Of a stretch of DNA of 28,596 nucleotides, positions 15,016 through 22,343 are shown in pieces. How positions within the stretch are numbered: the stretch's first letter is position 1; every line of letters begins with the position of its first letter. The translations under genes were made by a program, and so were the position numbers. The notes beneath the pieces are model-generated. The model searched no databases. It was not told where the DNA came from and worked only from the letters and a program-made list of their open reading frames with translations. Source of the stretch: JBBSEZ01 sp038239195 (GTDB lineage Bacteria; Planctomycetota; Planctomycetia; Gemmatales; Gemmataceae); the NCBI GenBank assembly GCA_038239195.1, contig JBBSEZ010000071.1, positions 1-28,596 of the forward strand, written 5' to 3'.

Positions 15016-15390
15016 CGAAGGGCCTCCCCCAACCAGTGTGGCCAACCGAGCGCCCCGAAGCGCCTTCCGAGGACGGTAGCCCGCCCGGCGCCTCGGGGGC
15101 CGTCCCTCCACCATGACCGCTCCGGGCTCATCCGTCAATCCCCCCCGCGCTCCGGCGCAACGCGATCCCGCCGGGCCCGACGGCACAGCCGGCCCTGGGC
15201 CAGCACGCGCCGGTCGTACCGCCCGTGAGGCATTTTTCAGCAAGGTGCTTGACAACGGTCGCTTCATGCCTCACGCTAAATCTACGGTTTTTGCTCTGCG
15301 GGCAGCTTTCCCTGAAGTTGTTCAACGGCGCACCCCTTCTCTCCGCGCCGCGAAGCAGGGCCTTTCTCTTCGACTGCCACCTCCATCGGC
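15016..15390. other. Divergent intergenic region of 375 bp
   Basis: No supportable gene. It lies between two divergently read genes and should hold both promoters. The one clear structure is the inverted repeat with an embedded TTGACA box at 15224-15275. Confidence 0.5.
15224..15275 (+). promoter_or_regulatory. Candidate promoter flanked by a perfect 10-bp inverted repeat
   Basis: CGTGAGGCAT (15224-15233) and ATGCCTCACG (15266-15275) are exact reverse complements, 32 bases apart. Between them lies TTGACA (15249-15254), a perfect -35 box; a weak -10 (GCTAAA at 15275-15280) follows at a long spacing of 20. The site sits 115 bases upstream of the LEPR-XLL gene. The inverted repeat could be an operator; the assignment is tentative. 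Confidence 0.35.
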
Positions 15391-17134
15391 GTGGGGGCCC
15401 CCTCGGATGAGGACGTCGCCAGGCGCCGCCGCTCGACCCCCTCCCTGGAAGCTCTCGAAGAGCGTCGCGTCCTGTCGGCCCTGGGCTTGCTTCCCTCGCT
15501 CCCCGCTACAGTCCAAAGCAGCATTCTGCCTGTCCTCGGTGCCCAGGTCAGCGCGTCGCTCCCCGTGGTTGGGGGCCTGAACCTGTCCGCGGAGGCCTCG
15601 CTTCCGCCCAGCAAGCCGCCCCCGGCCCATCTCGAGGCCTCCCTCCAAGCCAGCCCGCCCCTCATCCTCCCCAGCGAGGCCTCCCCGGCCGCCGCCGCGC
15701 TCTCGCTCCTTGCCCTCGAGGTGCCCGCCACACGGCCCGTCCTGCCTCCCGGGGCACTGCCGTCGGTCAGCATCCCGCCTGTCGTGGAGGGGGACGCCAG
15801 CGAGCCATCGGTTTCCGCGAACGTGGAGGAGCGCGCCCCCGCGGGCGCGCCGCCCTCGGCCCTTCCGCCTGCTTCCGCGCCTCCCTCCTCACCCGCGCCC
15901 GCTGTCGCGCCCTCGTCCACTTCCACGCTCGCCTTCCTGGCCAGCGCGGGAGGAGCAGCCAACGCTCCCTTGCCCCAGACCGGCGCGCAAGCTCTGGCAA
16001 TCGGCGCACCGAACACCGGCGCCGCTGCGAACGGCGCGGTGTTGGTGCGGGCGAGCTCCGTGGCGCCCGAATCGGCCAATCCGAGGCCGGAAACGGGGCA
16101 CGAGGGGGCCCTCTCCTTCTCGTGGGCAAGGGCGATCTCGGCGCCAGCACGCCCCTCGCGGGAGGGAGCGAGACCGCCGAGGACGAGCTCCCCGATCTCG
16201 AACAAGGTGCCGCGGCGCCACGCAACGGCGCGCAGGAGGAGGCCTCCCCCGCTCCAGCCCCTCGGCGGCGACCTGGTGACCGACTTTCAGCCGCAGCGCG
16301 CCAGCCAACTCGAAGCGGCCCTGGACGAGTTCTTTGGATCGCTGACGCAGGGCGGCGAGCTTGGTAACTGGTTGAGCGGGAGCGATCTGGCACCGTGGCT
16401 GCTGGCGTTCGTGCTGGCAGGGGCGGGCGGCGAGATGTGGCGCCGCCAGGCCCGCGCCCGGGGGAGGAGACGGACGAGAGCGGCTCGTTCCTCGAAGCGA
16501 GCTGGAGCACGAGCGCCAGCGACTGCGGGCCCCGGCTGGCCCGTTCCGGTGGCCAGGCACCGTCCCGCGAACGCCATGGGAGCATTACCTGCGCGGCCGG
16601 GCGCTCCTCCGGGCGGGGCAACTCGGCCCGGCGGCCGACGACCTCGCGGCCGCGGTCGCCGGCCAACCGAGTTCTTTCTGGCCCAACTTCTACCAGGGGG
16701 CGTGCGCATATCGGCGCGGCCAGCACGCCGAGGCGGCCAGCGCTTTCCGCACCTGCATCGCCCTGGCGCCCGACAGCGGGCCCTGCTATCACAATCGCGC
16801 CCTGGCCCTGACCGCGCTGGGCCGCAAGCCGGAGGCCGAGCGCGACCTCGACCGGGCCCTGGAGTTGGCCCCCGACCTGGCGACCGCCTGGCTCCAGCGC
16901 GGCGCGCTCCGCTACGAACGCGGCGCCCTGCCCCAGGCCCAGGCCGACCTCCAGCAAGCCCTGACGCGCGGGGCCCCGGCGGCGCAGGCCCACTACGACC
17001 TCGCCCTGGTGGCGCGGGCCCAGAGCGACGCGAGCGCCGCTCGGAACCACCTGCGCAAGGCGCTGGCCCACCACCCCGACCATGCCGAGGCACGGGCCCT
17101 GCTCGCCAGGCTGACAGCTCAAACCGAAGAGTAG
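15391..17134 (+). pseudogene. LEPR-XLL protein broken by frameshifts, ending in a TPR block
   Basis: Starts at GTG 15391 (no clear Shine-Dalgarno; an in-frame stop at 15313 excludes longer starts). The N-terminus has RRRSTPSLEALEERRVLSAL, a LEPR-XLL-type motif, followed by Ala/Pro/Ser-rich sequence. About 16104-16120 the coding signal moves to another frame, which reads VGKGDLGASTPLAGG and on to EEASPAPAP. It returns near 16255 for GDLVTDFQPQRASQLEAALD and a membrane segment (LAPWLLAFVLAGAGGEMW). It then moves again near 16440-16480 into the frame of the TPR block, which stops at 17132-17134. The original frame stays open to 17670, but there it is Arg/Pro-rich noise. The moves sit at or near short G or C runs (16104-16108, 16460-16464). 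Indels in the assembly or gene decay would both explain this. Confidence 0.6.
16442..17134 (+). pseudogene. TPR block resembling the tail of a Ser/Thr kinase
   Basis: This frame carries at least four TPR-like repeats: WEHYLRGRALLRAGQLGPAA, FWPNFYQGACAYRRGQHAEA, CYHNRALALTALGRKPEAER and AWLQRGALRYERGALPQAQA, plus a last helix pair. The wording closely follows the C-terminal TPR tails of Ser/Thr kinases in Gemmata-type planctomycetes, from memory. No kinase domain is present in the window. The frame is open from 16280 but has no ATG, GTG or TTG before the TTG at 16865. So it cannot be made from a normal start of its own and must be joined to the upstream frame or be dead. Confidence 0.7.
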
Positions 17135-17472
17135 TAGAACACGAGGCCCCCGCCGCGCCCACGGAACGGGCTCGCCAGGGGCCTTTGTCCTCCCAACAAG
17201 GCCCAGCGCAGCGGCAGGCGCCGCGCTGCGCCCGCAGCAGACCGGCCGCGTTGTTCGGGTGCAGAGGCCCTGCATCCGGGCAATGTCGCGTGAGGAAGGC
17301 CTCGGCACAGGCCCTTGACGATGGCAACGATTTTCCGGCCCGGGGACGAGGAGCCCGGCCCGAAAAGCCGCACGGGAGCTCGAATTCGCTGCGCCGGATA
17401 GGCGATAAAGATAGTCAGAATACCTGCGTGAGCAGCATCCCGTGCGCTCGCCGCACGCCCGAGGACCGCCGC
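17135..17472. other. Intergenic region of 338 bp
   Basis: No supportable gene. The frame opposite (17119-17730) lacks family features. The last part (17395-17425), with GATAAAGATAGTCAGAATAC, is AT-richer than its surroundings and is the likely promoter area of the 65-aa gene. Confidence 0.4.
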
Positions 17473-17670
17473 ATGTTCGGCCAACGCTTTTCCCTGCCGC
17501 AACCGCCCCGTCCGCAGCCGACGGCAGGCGCTTTTGTGCTCTGCCCGTTCGCCGGTCTGCCGGCGTGGAATGCCGCGCAGGAGGCCCTCTACCGCTGGGC
17601 CTTCGAGCAGGCCCAGGCCGTTGTCCAGCCGTCGTTGCCGGAGCGCGATCTGGCCGGGACGTGGAATTGA
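17473..17670 (+). CDS. Small hypothetical protein, 65 aa
   Basis: Starts MFGQRFSLPQPPRPQPTAGA at the ATG in 17473-17475, with GAGGA about 8 bases upstream. A Pro/Gln-rich head is followed by one compact helix: AWNAAQEALYRWAFEQAQAV, then VQPSLPERDLAGTWN. The ending recalls small uncharacterised planctomycete proteins; this is from memory. It shares its frame with the broken LEPR-XLL gene but has its own start. It is convergent with the FHA gene. The function is unknown. Confidence 0.65.
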   Translation: MFGQRFSLPQPPRPQPTAGAFVLCPFAGLPAWNAAQEALYRWAFEQAQAVVQPSLPERDLAGTWN

Positions 17671-17726
17671 GCGCCGCCCCGCCCGCGTGTCGTTTCGCGG
17701 TTTGCCCGCCGCGAAAGCAGGGGCCC

Positions 17727-18143
17727 TCAATCCCCCTCGTAAATCGAGGGGTGCCGCGCCGTCGAGCCGCTGGTCGGCTCGCCGCCCGGCTCGTCGGAAT
17801 CGCCGGGGAGGAACGTCCCGCTATCGGTGACGGGATCGGCCGGCGTCGAGCCCTCGAAGCGCACCTCGAAGACGACCGGCCCGATCTGGAGCCGATCGCC
17901 CTGGAGGAGTGTCGCCTCGTTTTGCAGGAGCCGGCCGTTGACGAGGGTGCCGTTCCGGCTGGCCAGGTCGCGCAGCAAGGCCGCGCTCTCGTCAACCTTC
18001 AGCAAGCAGTGCTGCCGGCTGACCCAGTCGCTGTTGAACCGCACGTGACATTCGGGCCCGCGGCCGAAGTAGTAATCGCCCAGGGCGAACAGCAAGCTCT
18101 TCCCAACGGGCTTTCCCTGGACCACGATCAACTTGAAATTCAT
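17727..18143 (-). CDS. FHA-domain protein
   Basis: 138 residues from the ATG at 18141-18143. The forkhead-associated domain covers about 1-100, with GR at 27-28, SRQH at 42-45 and NGTLVNG at 64-70. These are the residues that read phosphothreonine. The C-terminal 35 residues are acidic and flexible, with several Ser/Thr. It probably binds a phosphorylated partner in a Ser/Thr kinase pathway; planctomycetes encode many such kinases. It lies 139 bases downstream of the McrB-like AAA+ gene on the same strand, with its own candidate promoter, so a functional link is possible but not shown. Confidence 0.9.
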   Translation of the reverse strand: MNFKLIVVQGKPVGKSLLFALGDYYFGRGPECHVRFNSDWVSRQHCLLKVDESAALLRDLASRNGTLVNGRLLQNEATLLQGDRLQIGPVVFEVRFEGSTPADPVTDSGTFLPGDSDEPGGEPTSGSTARHPSIYEGD

Positions 18144-18200
18144 GGTGCGCTCGCGCCCGCTCGCAACCTCGTCGCTACGCGCCTCCCCCTGCGAACAGGT

Positions 18201-18229
18201 ATTCTTCTGCGCCGGGCGCGTTTTGGCAA
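18201..18229 (-). promoter_or_regulatory. Candidate sigma70-type promoter of the FHA gene
   Basis: On the minus strand, TTGCCA (18224-18229) and AAGAAT (18201-18206) are separated by 17 bases, matching 5 of 6 and 4 of 6 consensus positions. The start codon lies about 57 bases downstream of the -10. It is in the gap between the AAA+ gene and the FHA gene. Confidence 0.35.
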
Positions 18230-18270
18230 CAGTGGCCGTGGTCTTTTCCTGCGGCAGGCCCTGAAAGTTT

Positions 18271-18285
18271 GCCGCTTGCGGCTTA
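18271..18285 (-). terminator. Palindrome abutting the stop codon of the AAA+ gene
   Basis: On the minus strand the stop TAA is followed at once by GCCGCAAGCGGC, a perfect 5-bp stem with a 2-base centre, then AAAC. The core recurs in the hairpin at 4121-4169. It may be a small repeat that marks 3' ends. The stem is short, so termination is only inferred. Confidence 0.35.
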
Positions 18286-21135
18286 ACGTTCCCGCCCCGC
18301 CGGCTCGCGCCGCCTCCCGCGCGCGCCGTCCTCCAGCAACCGCTCCAGTTCGTAGGTCGCCGCGCGCCCCGGCTGGGCGAGGAAGTGTTCCTCCAGCAGC
18401 GGCCGGACGTGGTGCTGCCACACCACGCGCAGACGGGGCTCGTCGAGGTTCGGCACCATGAAGTAACTGTGCCCCACCTGCGCGTGCGGCCCGAGGTCGT
18501 CGCGCAGCCGCGCGTTGAGCCTCTCGAACAGCCGCAGCACTTTCTCGGCGAACAGGGGCCCCCCGAGGGGCGGACAGGACCGCAGCCACGCTGCCAAAAC
18601 CCCGGCGTCGGGCGCCATCTCCAGAAACGAGAAACGCCGCCGCAGCGCCTGGTCGATCAGCGCCACCGAACGGTCGGCGGCGTTCATGGTGCCCAATAGA
18701 TAGAGATTGGCGGGCAGCCGGAAGCCGCGGCGCGAGTAGGGCAGGCCGACGGCCTGGTCGCGATATTCCAGCAGATAGAGCAGCTCGCCGAAGATGCGCG
18801 GCAGGTTGCCGCGGTTGATCTCGTCGATCAGGAGGACGTGCGGCTGCGCCGGCCGTGCCGCCGCCTCGGCCGCGAAGGCGCACAGCAAGCCGTCCTCGAC
18901 GGGGTAGGTGACGTCGTGCCGGCCCTCGACGGCGACGGACCGCGCCCGGATGCCCTCGACGAACTCCTCGTAACTGTAGGCGGGGTGGAACTGCACCAGG
19001 CGCACCGCCTCGTCGCGCCCGCCCGTCAGCAGCCGGGCCAGGCAGCGCGCGACGTGCGTCTTGCCCGTGCCGGGCACCCCTTGCAAAATCAACTGCCCCT
19101 TCATCGAGAGCAGGTCGCGGGCCCGCCGCAGCCAGTCGCCGTGCAGGAACGTCTCGCGCTGGAAGTCGGCGTCGCGGAAGCCCTCCGCGGGGGCGGTCGC
19201 GCCGAGGAACGCCCCCGCATCGACCTCGACGGCGCAGGCATAGGCCGGCAGCAGGCGGTCGAAGGCGAGCAGCACTTCGCCCACCAGTTCTTCGCTGCCC
19301 AGCAGCGCCGCATCGGGCGCCAGATGGCGGGAAATCTCAACCGAGCGCAGCGCCGCCCACGTCCGCAGGTCGGCGGGGCCTCCCAGGGGACCGCCCTCCC
19401 CGTCGGCGGGGCCGAACCGGCAGGCCTCCACGGCCCCCGACTCGCTCAGCGCCCGATACAGGGCCGCGCCGTGGCGCTCGACGTTGCCGCGCAGCAGCCC
19501 CAGCGCCGCGCTCGCCGCCCGCCCCAGGCGCAGCCCGTAGCGAAGCCCGGTGGCGTCGAGGCGGACGAAGAACTGGGCGCCAACCCGCTTCTGACCTTCG
19601 CGACAAAAGGCGATCCACAAGGTCGTGTTATAAGGCCCGGCCCGGCCGTAGGCGTTCTTGCAGATGCTGGTCAGGGCCCGGCCGGCGCGCGCCTCGGCGT
19701 CGAGGCGCCAGCCGTGCCGGCCCCCGAGCACCGGCCCGACGTAGCGCGCGGCGAGGGCGCCGCACAGCTCGGCGAGGGGCTCGCGGACGGCGAAGCGGTA
19801 GCGCGCGCGCTGCCCCTCCATCCAGGCGCGCCGGTTGTTGGCTTCTAGCTCCTCCAGGAAGCGGAACGTATCGGCGCAGAGCCCCTTGAAGGTCGAAACG
19901 CGACCGGGCAGAAGAGAAGACGGGGCCGCCCGCTCCCGCCCCTCGGCTTTCGTTCCTCGGTCCTCATTCGCCAGGCCGGCCAGCACGCCGGGCAACTCGA
20001 ACGGATGGAGTTGGTGCCGCGCCCGCAGCCAGGCCGCGCTCTCGTTGCCGAGGCGATAGCCCTCCGCGGGCGGGCCGACCTCGGCGCTGTCGTCGAGGAG
20101 GGCACAGCCGCGGCGCACCTCGTCGTTCCAGGGCAAGAAGCGCTGCGGGTCGCGCAGGTGCAGCACGGCGGCCGGCAGCCACAGGCCGGCGCCGGGCAGC
20201 GGATCGGCCCGCCAGAAGTCGGCCAGGAGAGGATAGGGATCGTCGGACTCCCACAAGCGCCCGACCCACAGCGTCAGCGCCTCGCCGTGCGTGCCCCAGT
20301 CGAGAGGGGAGCGCCCGGCCCCGTTGGGGTCGGCCGACGCCAGGGCGTCGCCGATGCGCTTCCCGTCGCGCGCCCCAAGCCCCCGTTCGAGCAACTCCTG
20401 CCCCGCGGCGAGCGCCTGGCCGTGCGTCTTGAGCTTGTCGCGCAAGGGCGAGCGCGCCCGCTCGGCCCGGACCGCCTCGGCGACTGGACAGCGCGCCGGA
20501 TCGTCCCCTTCCCACAGGCTGCGGCCGCGCATGGCCGCGACGAGGGAGAGGAAATGATCGACGTGCAAGGCGCTCATGTCGGGGCACAGCGAGCGGATGG
20601 CGGCATGGGCCTCGAGAAGCCCTCCATACGTGCCCGCGGGCCCGGCGCCGGCGGGCCAGCGCGCCAGGCCGAGTCGGCGCAGCCCGGCAAGCGTTTCGGG
20701 CAACCAGCCGGGCTGACGCCCGGGGGCCAGCCCTTGCAGCAGCGCCGACCAGAAGGATGGCCCCAGGCCCAGCACGTGGTAGGCCCCCGTTGGGGCGAGG
20801 CACGCTTCCATCTTGAGCGGCGAGGAGTCGCAGCCGCGCAGCAAATAGGAGAGGGCATGGCGCAGAAAGCCGGCCCGGTGGCGCACCGTCTCGGCGTGGA
20901 GGGGAGGGCGCACGCAAGCGTCGTAGAAAGCGACGAGGGGCCCGCGGAGGTCGTCGTCGCGCGCGGCGTCGAGGAAGTCGGCAGACAGAAAGTGGCCCGG
21001 CGCCGACAGCACGGCGGCGAAACGGGGGCCGAGGGCGGGGAGGCGGGACAGCTCGGCCGCGGCGGGCAACCCACCCCGGACGTACGCCTGCACCAAAGGG
21101 GCGAGCGGCAAGCGCTCCTGGCAAGGTGACTTCAT
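18283..21135 (-). CDS. McrB-type AAA+ protein with a DUF2461-like middle domain
   Basis: 950 residues from the ATG at 21133-21135 (AGGGAGG about 13 bases upstream, weak). Three regions are visible. Residues 1-410 form a helical region I cannot name, with HVLGLGPSFWSALLQGLAPG and LRDPQRFLPWNDEVRRG. Residues about 415-620 match DUF2461: FRFLEELEANNRRAW, then GRALTSICKNAYGR and PYNTTLWIAFCREG. Residues about 665-910 are the AAA+ motor: Walker A GVPGTGKTH near 685, Walker B LLIDEINRGNLPRIFGEL, and LGTMNAADRSVALIDQALRR. The last two are hallmarks of McrB GTPases. McrB normally works with McrC, a nuclease; none is in the window. A defence role is inferred. Confidence 0.88.
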   Translation of the reverse strand: MKSPCQERLPLAPLVQAYVRGGLPAAAELSRLPALGPRFAAVLSAPGHFLSADFLDAARDDDLRGPLVAFYDACVRPPLHAETVRHRAGFLRHALSYLLRGCDSSPLKMEACLAPTGAYHVLGLGPSFWSALLQGLAPGRQPGWLPETLAGLRRLGLARWPAGAGPAGTYGGLLEAHAAIRSLCPDMSALHVDHFLSLVAAMRGRSLWEGDDPARCPVAEAVRAERARSPLRDKLKTHGQALAAGQELLERGLGARDGKRIGDALASADPNGAGRSPLDWGTHGEALTLWVGRLWESDDPYPLLADFWRADPLPGAGLWLPAAVLHLRDPQRFLPWNDEVRRGCALLDDSAEVGPPAEGYRLGNESAAWLRARHQLHPFELPGVLAGLANEDRGTKAEGRERAAPSSLLPGRVSTFKGLCADTFRFLEELEANNRRAWMEGQRARYRFAVREPLAELCGALAARYVGPVLGGRHGWRLDAEARAGRALTSICKNAYGRAGPYNTTLWIAFCREGQKRVGAQFFVRLDATGLRYGLRLGRAASAALGLLRGNVERHGAALYRALSESGAVEACRFGPADGEGGPLGGPADLRTWAALRSVEISRHLAPDAALLGSEELVGEVLLAFDRLLPAYACAVEVDAGAFLGATAPAEGFRDADFQRETFLHGDWLRRARDLLSMKGQLILQGVPGTGKTHVARCLARLLTGGRDEAVRLVQFHPAYSYEEFVEGIRARSVAVEGRHDVTYPVEDGLLCAFAAEAAARPAQPHVLLIDEINRGNLPRIFGELLYLLEYRDQAVGLPYSRRGFRLPANLYLLGTMNAADRSVALIDQALRRRFSFLEMAPDAGVLAAWLRSCPPLGGPLFAEKVLRLFERLNARLRDDLGPHAQVGHSYFMVPNLDEPRLRVVWQHHVRPLLEEHFLAQPGRAATYELERLLEDGARGRRREPAGRER

Positions 21136-21269
21136 CGGACGGCGCGCCCTCCCTTCGCCCCCTGGTGTCCGGTGAACAACTGTAGCGATTGTACCGGGTG
21201 GGCGGCGTGGGACCTGCTGCTCCGATGTACAGGTGGCGAAACCGTCCAACGATGCGAGGCGAGGGCCCT

Positions 21270-22226
21270 TCAATCGAGGAGGCGGGGCTCGGGGCCAGGG
21301 GCCTTGACCGCGAGGACAGAGCAGGGGACTTCCGGGAGGAGTCGCTCGGCGGAGTTGCCGAGGAGCACGCCGGCCAGGCCCTCGCGGGCGACGCTGCCGA
21401 GGACGAGCAGGTCGATGGCGTGGTCGTGGATGAATTGCAGGATGGCGTGGTCGGCCAGCCCGTCGCTGTCGGCGATGTGGACCTTGACCACGCACTTCGC
21501 GGCTTTTCCGCCGTGGCGCTCGATCTGAGCGGCGAGGGCCTGTTCGGCGTCGGTGCGAACGCGCGCGTGATAGGTGGGCCTTCGCTCATCGGGTAGCCCG
21601 CTCGTCCACAGGCGATCGAGCGGATACTCGACGACGTGGAGGAGATGAACGGTGCCCCCGGCGAGGTTGCCGACGGCGAGGGCGGCGTCGAGGGCGCGTT
21701 CGCCGACGAGCGTCAGGTCGTTGGCGACGAGGACCTGGAGAGGGGCGAGGCCGGCGCCGGGCTTGTTGACCCACACCGAGCAAGGGCAGTGATGGAGGAG
21801 CTTCTGGGCCGTGCTGCCGAAGAGGATGCGGCGCAGCCGGCCGACCTCGCGCGTGCCGACGATAACGAGGTCGTGGTGCTCGCGCTCCACCTGGCGGAGG
21901 AGCTCGGTCCGGCCATCGCCGGGGACGAGGTGCGCGTGGGCCGTCACGCCCTGCTCGCGCGCCTGCTGCACGAGCCCGGCGAGGGCTTGGCGGGCGATGG
22001 CATCGACGGTTCGCGCGGCAGGGGCGCGATCCTCTTCCTCGATGAGGTGCCAGGCCTGCCCGGCCTCATCGAGGGCCGAGAAGAAGGTGAGCGTGGCCCC
22101 GGTCTCGCGCGCGACCCAGATGGCGCGGCGGGTGGCCTCCTGCGCAATGCTGCCGAGCGCGTCGAAGGCGGGGCTCGTACAGCGCGACAGGTCGATGCCG
22201 ACGAGCACGTTGCGAAAAGCGGACAT
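21270..22226 (-). CDS. Tandem universal stress protein
   Basis: 318 residues from the ATG at 22224-22226, with GGAGGA about 8 bases upstream. Two UspA domains lie in tandem. The first (about 1-153) starts FRNVLVGIDLSRCTSPAFDA and ends with a nucleotide-loop region GTREVGRLRRILFGSTAQKL. The second (about 160-310) starts PLQVLVANDLTLVGERALDA and ends GSVAREGLAGVLLGNSAERL. Spacing in both loops departs slightly from the classical ATP-binding pattern, so nucleotide binding is probable rather than sure. Such proteins help survival under stress. It lies 134 bases upstream of the AAA+ gene and 117 bases past the GH13 gene on the same strand. Confidence 0.92.
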   Translation of the reverse strand: MSAFRNVLVGIDLSRCTSPAFDALGSIAQEATRRAIWVARETGATLTFFSALDEAGQAWHLIEEEDRAPAARTVDAIARQALAGLVQQAREQGVTAHAHLVPGDGRTELLRQVEREHHDLVIVGTREVGRLRRILFGSTAQKLLHHCPCSVWVNKPGAGLAPLQVLVANDLTLVGERALDAALAVGNLAGGTVHLLHVVEYPLDRLWTSGLPDERRPTYHARVRTDAEQALAAQIERHGGKAAKCVVKVHIADSDGLADHAILQFIHDHAIDLLVLGSVAREGLAGVLLGNSAERLLPEVPCSVLAVKAPGPEPRLLD

Positions 22227-22343
22227 GATCGGTCCTCCGAGATCGGGCCGTGAAGGGGCGGGCCTCGCAGAAGCACCGACTTCATGTTACCCCTTCCCCA
22301 CGAGGGCGGGCAAGAGGCTGCGCGAGAAGGCCGTGTCGGCGAA

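Noticed and set aside
17670..17727. McrC-like nuclease downstream of the McrB-type gene
   Set aside because: I looked for a PD-(D/E)xK protein near the AAA+ gene. Only the FHA gene and the 65-aa gene are there, so none is claimed.
17119..17730. Minus-strand frame of 203 codons
   Set aside because: It overlaps the end of the TPR block and the whole 65-aa gene, and has no domain signal.
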